A DNA stretch of 11,119 nt from Bacteroidales bacterium. GTDB lineage: Bacteria; Bacteroidota; Bacteroidia; Bacteroidales; UBA7960. A program made the translations under genes and the position numbers. Numbering within the stretch: position 1 is the first letter of the stretch; the number at the start of each line of letters is the position of its first letter. Positions 7,295-11,119 of this stretch are shown here, one piece after another. A model generated the notes under the pieces. That model did not search any database, was not told where the DNA came from, and saw nothing but the letters and a program-made list of their open reading frames with translations. The DNA lies in assembly GCA_007128045.1 (NCBI GenBank), contig SKYG01000316.1:1-11119 (forward strand). The letters run 5' to 3'.

Positions 7295-9226
7295 ATGAAT
7301 AATGTGGAAAGCAACAAAGACCAGGGTAACCATCATAATGAATCTATTCAACCGGAAGTTGGTAAAGAGCAAAAATACCGCCTGATCTTTGAGAACACCC
7401 CACTGGGTGCCTTACATTTCAACAAAGATGGGACTATCACAGATTGCAATGACGCCTTTGTAAAAATCATCGGCTCATCACGCGAAGCGTTGATTGGGCT
7501 TAATATGCTCAAACTTACCGACAAGAAAATGGTTGAGGCAGTAAAAGCAGCCCTTGAAGGAAGAAATGGGTTTTACAAAGGCATATACCAGTCTGTTACC
7601 GCGAATAAGTCCACACCAGTAAGTGTACATTTTGCCCCTTATGTAAATGAAGTCGGAGATAATAGCGGTGGAGTAGGTATCGTGGAAGACATCACTGAAA
7701 AGGAACTCACCCTGGCCGCAATTGCAGAAAAAGAGGCCTATTTCGAAAAACTGTTTGAATCATCGCCTGAAGGAATTGTAATCCTGGATGTCAACGACTG
7801 TGTGATGCGTTGCAACAAGACATTCTGCAATATGTTTGGCTATACCATGCAAGAGATCACCAGCAAACCTGTCAACTCATTAATCGTTCCGGAGCATTTA
7901 AAGGATGAAGCTGAAGAACTAACCAGAATTGCCGCAAAAGGAACAATCATCAAACGTGATACCGTTCGAATAAAAAAAGATGGAAGTCCGGTTTATGTAT
8001 CTATACTCGCCAATCCGATCACGTTTAAAGGTGGTCAAATAGCAATATACGGAATATACAGGGATATATCCACCCAGAAAAGTACAGAAGCAGCACTTTT
8101 AAAAGCCAAGATAAAAGCAGAAGAAAGCGACAGGCTAAAAACCGCATTCCTTAATAATCTTTCACATGAAGTGCGCACACCCATGAATGCCATAATGGGG
8201 TTCTCACACATGCTAAATGAAAAAAATATCAGCGAAGAACAAACCAGGCATATTACCCAAATAATACTAAAAAGCTCAGATAAGCTATTGTCAGTCATCG
8301 ACGATATAGTTAAAATATCAACCATAGAGAGCGGCACACTGGAAGTCAGCAATAACACATTCGACATCAATGCACTGCTTAACGATGTCTGCCTGGAATA
8401 TGCAGAACAGGTTAAGGGAAAAGGCATCAGGTTTAGATACCATTCAAAACTGACTGATCAGGAATCTATGGTATTATCTGACGAATCAAAGGTTCGACAG
8501 ATTCTCAGCATACTTGTAAATAACGCCATCAAATATACCTCCAAAGGCCATGTGGAAGTGGGATGCACTATCGAAGAAACAAATCTGAAGTTCTATGTTG
8601 CAGACACTGGCTGTGGAATTGACCAGGCACATCAGGCAATAATTTTTAAACACTTTCGTCAGGGCAAAGTAAACCCCGATGAGCTTCAAAGTGGGATGGG
8701 TCTGGGCTTACCCATTGCAAAAGGATATGTTGAAGTACTTGGTGGTAATATATGGCTCGACACCTCTGAAGATTCGGGAAGCCTATTCTTTTTTACAATC
8801 CCATATAAACCAGTACATCAGAAACCACTTAAAAGAGAAGCAAACCATTACATGATGATCGAAGGACAAAGAACTGTTTTAGTAGTTGAAGATGAAGAAT
8901 ATAACTTCTCCCTGACAGAAGAAATATTAAGCTTCCAGGATATCAAGGTATTGCATGCCTGGAATGGAAAGGAGGCGGTGGCTATGGCTAAAGAGAATGA
9001 CGATATCAGCCTGGTGCTTATGGATATAAAAATGCCTGTAATGGGCGGCTTTGAAGCGACAAAGCTGATAAAGGCCTTTAAGCCAGACCTTCCCATAATT
9101 GCCCTGACAGCTTACGCCCTCGAAGGCGACCGGCAATTGGCTCTTCACAACGGATGCGATGATTACCTCTCAAAACCCGTCTCGATAAAAGTCCTCGAAA
9201 ATATGGTATCAAAATACCTGGTTTAA
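7295..9226 (+). CDS. Soluble hybrid sensor histidine kinase (PAS-PAS-HisKA-HATPase-REC)
   Basis: This 643-residue cytosolic signalling protein has no signal peptide or membrane segment. Two PAS domains (about 27-137 and 149-263) should sense a small ligand, redox state or oxygen. After a short coiled linker comes the HisKA dimerisation domain, with phospho-acceptor H291 in SHEVRTPMN. The ATPase domain has an N box at N409-N410 (NNAIKYT), a G1 box at D437-T-G-C-G and a G2 box at G467-M-G-L-G. The C-terminal receiver has the acidic pair E532/D533, phospho-acceptor D577 (LMDIKMP) and K627 (LSKPVS). All catalytic residues are present. There is no DNA-binding output domain and no adjacent response regulator or Hpt gene, so its downstream partner is unknown. 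It has its own promoter box and is probably not part of the upstream operon, although no clear terminator lies between them. Control of the surface proteins by this kinase would be speculation. Confidence 0.93.
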   Translation: MNNVESNKDQGNHHNESIQPEVGKEQKYRLIFENTPLGALHFNKDGTITDCNDAFVKIIGSSREALIGLNMLKLTDKKMVEAVKAALEGRNGFYKGIYQSVTANKSTPVSVHFAPYVNEVGDNSGGVGIVEDITEKELTLAAIAEKEAYFEKLFESSPEGIVILDVNDCVMRCNKTFCNMFGYTMQEITSKPVNSLIVPEHLKDEAEELTRIAAKGTIIKRDTVRIKKDGSPVYVSILANPITFKGGQIAIYGIYRDISTQKSTEAALLKAKIKAEESDRLKTAFLNNLSHEVRTPMNAIMGFSHMLNEKNISEEQTRHITQIILKSSDKLLSVIDDIVKISTIESGTLEVSNNTFDINALLNDVCLEYAEQVKGKGIRFRYHSKLTDQESMVLSDESKVRQILSILVNNAIKYTSKGHVEVGCTIEETNLKFYVADTGCGIDQAHQAIIFKHFRQGKVNPDELQSGMGLGLPIAKGYVEVLGGNIWLDTSEDSGSLFFFTIPYKPVHQKPLKREANHYMMIEGQRTVLVVEDEEYNFSLTEEILSFQDIKVLHAWNGKEAVAMAKENDDISLVLMDIKMPVMGGFEATKLIKAFKPDLPIIALTAYALEGDRQLALHNGCDDYLSKPVSIKVLENMVSKYLV

Positions 9227-10422
9227 ACCACCCGGCCCGGATACTCCCTGATCGCTTGCTCTATACATGCCATAGCATTTTTCAGATCATCTACCTTCAA
9301 CACATATGAAATCCGCACCTCATTTTTTCCCGCACCAGGTGTAGAGTAGAATCCTGATGCCGGGGCCAGCATCACTGTTTGATTCTCGTGACTGAAAGAG
9401 TCAAGTAACCATTGACAGAATGTATCACAATCGTCGATTGGCAACTTCGCGGTCACATAAAAAGCACCTCTGGGGTTCGGACAAACCACACCTTCCATCT
9501 GGTTCAGTGCCTGTACCACAACATCCCGGCGCATAACATATTCCTGAATCACGTCTGTAAAATAGGATGGAGGGGTATTGGCAGCTGCTTGAGCAGCGAT
9601 TTGCCCCAGTGATGGCGGACTTAACCTCGCCTGGGCAAACTTCAACGCGGTAGCTATGACCTCTTCGTTCCGCGATATTAACGCCCCTACACGCAACCCA
9701 CAAGCACTGTAACGCTTACTTACAGAGACGAAAAGCACCACATTACGGTCAAGCCCCTCCAGATTCATCACAGAGAAATGACTGCTGCCATCATAGCAAA
9801 ACTCCCGGTACACCTCATCGGCGAAGAGAAACAGGTTATATTTGAGTACAATGCTACGCAATAGCTCAAGCTCATCCTTAGAATATAAATACCCTGTCGG
9901 GTTATTCGGATTGCAGATCATGATAGCCCTGGTAGCCGGGGAGATAACTTTCTCAAACTCCTCTATGGGAGGCAGCGCAAATCCAGACTCAATATAAGAG
10001 GTAATAGGTCGAATGTTAACACCGGCACTGATGGCAAATCCATTATAATTGGCATAAAATGGCTCCGGAACAATGATCTCGTCACCAGGATTCAAACAAG
10101 TCTGAAAAGCAAATAAAATAGCTTCTGAAGCGCCGGCACCCACAATGATCTGATCAGGAGTAAGCTTAATGCCATGGTCGGCATAATACCCACACATCTG
10201 TTCCCTGTATGACAAGATGCCGGCTGAATGACTGTATTCTATAACACCAACGTCTAATTGATGCATGGCATCTATCATGCTTTGTGGTGTAGGTATATCA
10301 GGCTGTCCAATGTTCAGATGATAAACCTTTATTCCGCGCTTCTTCGCCTGATCGGCATAAGGAACAAGTTTTCTGATCGGTGATTCGGGCATCATGCGCC
10401 CTTTCTGTGATATCTGTGGCAT
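9223..10422 (-). CDS. PLP-dependent class I/II aminotransferase (aspartate aminotransferase-like)
   Basis: This 399-residue cytosolic fold-type I enzyme transfers an amino group between an amino acid and a 2-oxo acid. The beginning, with SPIRKLVPYADQAKKRG and then HLNIGQPDIPTP, is typical of the COG0436 group. PLP-site residues are visible: N174 in NPNNPTG, D202 and Y205 in ADEVYREF, Schiff-base lysine K236 in SVSKRYSACG, and the carboxylate-binding arginine R370 in EVRISYVL. The length is normal and the start is the first Met before that conserved segment. The gene converges on the kinase gene and shares four bases with it at the stop codons. Its leader carries the tandem-repeat and 16-bp elements. 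Aspartate, aromatic or branched-chain substrates are all possible for this group, so specificity is left open. Confidence 0.93.
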   Translation of the reverse strand: MPQISQKGRMMPESPIRKLVPYADQAKKRGIKVYHLNIGQPDIPTPQSMIDAMHQLDVGVIEYSHSAGILSYREQMCGYYADHGIKLTPDQIIVGAGASEAILFAFQTCLNPGDEIIVPEPFYANYNGFAISAGVNIRPITSYIESGFALPPIEEFEKVISPATRAIMICNPNNPTGYLYSKDELELLRSIVLKYNLFLFADEVYREFCYDGSSHFSVMNLEGLDRNVVLFVSVSKRYSACGLRVGALISRNEEVIATALKFAQARLSPPSLGQIAAQAAANTPPSYFTDVIQEYVMRRDVVVQALNQMEGVVCPNPRGAFYVTAKLPIDDCDTFCQWLLDSFSHENQTVMLAPASGFYSTPGAGKNEVRISYVLKVDDLKNAMACIEQAIREYPGRVV

Positions 10423-10427
10423 AGCGG

Positions 10428-10443
10428 GTTGTGGGTTGTTTGA
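10428..10443 (-). repeat. 16-bp dispersed element, copy 2
   Basis: Read on the minus strand this is TCAAACAACCCACAAC, matching 21-36 at 15 of 16 positions. It ends five bases before the aminotransferase ATG and directly follows the GACCTT-type tandem units. In copy 1 the 16-mer comes before the tandem units, so the modules are shuffled. Confidence 0.6.
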
Positions 10444-10471
10444 GGTCGAAAGTCGAAGGTCGAAGGTCGAA
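10444..10471 (-). repeat. Tandem array of 7-bp TTCGACC units
   Basis: Four contiguous 7-bp units occur (plus strand GGTCGAA, AGTCGAA, GGTCGAA, GGTCGAA at 10444, 10451, 10458 and 10465). On the minus strand, the sense of the aminotransferase gene, they read TTCGACY. A looser series of ACYTTTA/ACTTTAA heptamers lies further upstream (about 10484-10508) and includes TACCTTTA, a 7/8 match to the promoter box TAnnTTTG. The unit is the 7-bp counterpart of the 8-bp units at 41-102, with the same polarity relative to the following gene. Confidence 0.8.
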
Positions 10472-10540
10472 CAGTCAGAGGTCTGTTAAAGGTATAAAGT
10501 TTAAAGTTGTCGATTTAACCATATCAGCACTCTCTCGTAT

Positions 10541-10560
10541 AGGCCGGGCCTGACCGGCCT
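10541..10560. repeat. REP-like hairpin A (AGGCCGG-N6-CCGGCCT)
   Basis: A perfect 7-bp stem (10541-10547 with 10554-10560) encloses the loop GCCTGA. A run of A (GAAAAAAAG) follows on the plus strand. The minus-strand flank has no T-tract after the stem, so it is not a clear terminator for the upstream DUF1573 gene. Its design matches hairpin B 28 bp away: same stem length, same loop length and nearly the same loop. Confidence 0.7.
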
Positions 10561-10588
10561 GAAAAAAAGAGAAGGTGCATCTCCGTAG

Positions 10589-10608
10589 GGACAGGGCTTG
10601 ACCTGTCC
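10589..10608. repeat. REP-like hairpin B (GGACAGG-N6-CCTGTCC)
   Basis: A perfect 7-bp stem (10589-10595 with 10602-10608) encloses GCTTGA. The preceding CCGTAG is also present, inverted, at the left edge of the window. The loop differs from hairpin A by one base, while the stem bases differ in paired positions. This argues that the structure rather than the sequence is kept. Confidence 0.72.
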
Positions 10609-10619
10609 TCGAAGGTTAC

Positions 10620-10665
10620 CAGGCCTGTCTCGAACGAAGTGAGAGATCCCCTACAGACCGAGGTT
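10620..10665. repeat. Continuation of the dispersed repeat (TCTCGAACGAAGTGAGA block)
   Basis: This block contains TCTC (10628-10631) and GAGA (10641-10644) around GAACGAAGT, then ATCCCCTACAG. The motif CTCTCACTTCGTTCGAGA (minus strand) looks like the dispersed noncoding repeats found in many Bacteroidota intergenic regions; that recognition is from memory and unverified. Together with hairpins A and B it fills most of the gap between the DUF1573 stop and the aminotransferase leader. Confidence 0.5.
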
Positions 10666-10670
10666 CCCAG

Positions 10671-11084
10671 TCACCAATCTGCCGGCACAATCTCCCCCTT
10701 CACTTCAACGGTAAGGTCCTTGTTCCAAGCGTTGGTGTGAATGGTTATCAGTCGGGAAAAGGGGCCAAGCCTGTTGCTGTCAAAACGAAAGTTCAGCTGA
10801 ACCGACTCTCCGGGTTTAACAGGTGCCGTTGGCCAGGTCTGTATCATCAGACCACATGAACTACGGGCCTTGGCAATCTGCAAATCAATGAATCCTTCAT
10901 TGGTGATGCTCAATCTGGAGGTAACAGGCCTGCCAGACTCCAGTTGTCCGACATCAATTTCATGCATGTCAACAACTGCATAAGGATACCTTTCCCTGGC
11001 TTCTTTCTCAGTCAATCCGTCAGCATGAGCTGCTAACACAATTCCTGACAACAACAAAACAATAAAAATAATAAGTACTCTCAA
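10671..11084 (-). CDS. Exported DUF1573-domain protein
   Basis: This protein has 137 residues if translation starts at the TTG at 11084. A hydrophobic signal peptide (residues 1-21, LLLSGIVLAAHA|DG) is followed by one DUF1573 Ig-like beta-sandwich: a DVGQLESG strand, SITNEGFIDLQI, SSCG at 75-78, PVKPGES, then an RFDSNRLGPFSR segment and a C-terminal VKGEIVP strand. Family members usually read SCGC here; this one has SCGL with a single Cys (C77). The domain occurs in small periplasmic or cell-surface proteins of Bacteroidota without an established function. The frame stays open upstream to the window end with no ATG, so the true start may lie outside and the gene may be 5'-partial. It is on the same strand as the aminotransferase, 248 bp upstream of it, separated by repeats and hairpins. 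Confidence 0.8.
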   Translation of the reverse strand: MRVLIIFIVLLLSGIVLAAHADGLTEKEARERYPYAVVDMHEIDVGQLESGRPVTSRLSITNEGFIDLQIAKARSSCGLMIQTWPTAPVKPGESVQLNFRFDSNRLGPFSRLITIHTNAWNKDLTVEVKGEIVPADW

Positions 11085-11119
11085 GACTATAATTAAAACT
11101 ATATTATATGTTTTTAAAC

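Overview
The window looks like a chromosomal segment of a Bacteroidota bacterium, most likely class Bacteroidia, possibly a free-living or sediment Marinilabiliales-like lineage (lineage is inference). Three things point there: a C-terminal type IX secretion (T9SS) sorting domain, a Bacteroidota-type TAnnTTTG promoter box, and GLUG-repeat, InlB-like and DUF1573 domains, which are common in that phylum. Shine-Dalgarno signals are weak throughout, as is usual in the phylum. No tRNA, rRNA, CRISPR array, integrase or transposase was seen.

Layout. Positions 1-106 are a repeat-rich leader: the edge of a dispersed hairpin repeat, a 16-bp element, and a short tandem array of GACCTTTA-type units that ends just before the first gene. 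Positions 107-1369 (+) encode a zinc-dependent medium-chain dehydrogenase of the L-sorbose-1-phosphate reductase type, closed by a strong intrinsic terminator (1428-1474). Positions 1577-6046 and 6072-7145 (+) form a probable two-gene operon of secreted proteins. The first is a 1489-residue protein made of GLUG repeats, an alpha/beta hydrolase and a parallel beta-helix. The second is a 357-residue GLUG / InlB-like / T9SS-sorted protein. Positions 7295-9226 (+) encode a soluble PAS-PAS-HisKA-HATPase-REC hybrid histidine kinase with its own promoter. Positions 9223-10422 (-) encode a PLP-dependent class I/II aminotransferase whose stop codon overlaps the kinase stop. Positions 10423-10670 are a second repeat-rich intergenic region. 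Positions 10671-11084 (-) encode a small exported DUF1573 protein whose start may lie beyond the window.

How the parts fit. The dehydrogenase, kinase and aminotransferase look like ordinary chromosomal genes with no evident pathway link. The notable locus is the secreted pair. The large protein carries the N-terminal part of a canonical GLUG domain, then leaves that fold for a lipase/esterase-like catalytic domain with Ser, Asp and His candidates in the expected order, followed by a second beta-helix. It has no recognisable T9SS tail. The next gene begins, right after its signal peptide, in the middle of GLUG repeats and supplies the missing C-terminal GLUG cap plus the T9SS sorting domain. 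I read this as one GLUG adhesin module divided between two adjacent genes, either by insertion of a hydrolase/beta-helix cassette or by design as a two-part surface complex. The second point of interest is that the two intergenic repeat regions near the window ends share the same building blocks (GACCTT tandem units, a TCAAACAACCYACAAC 16-mer and hairpin repeats) in the same polarity relative to the gene that follows.
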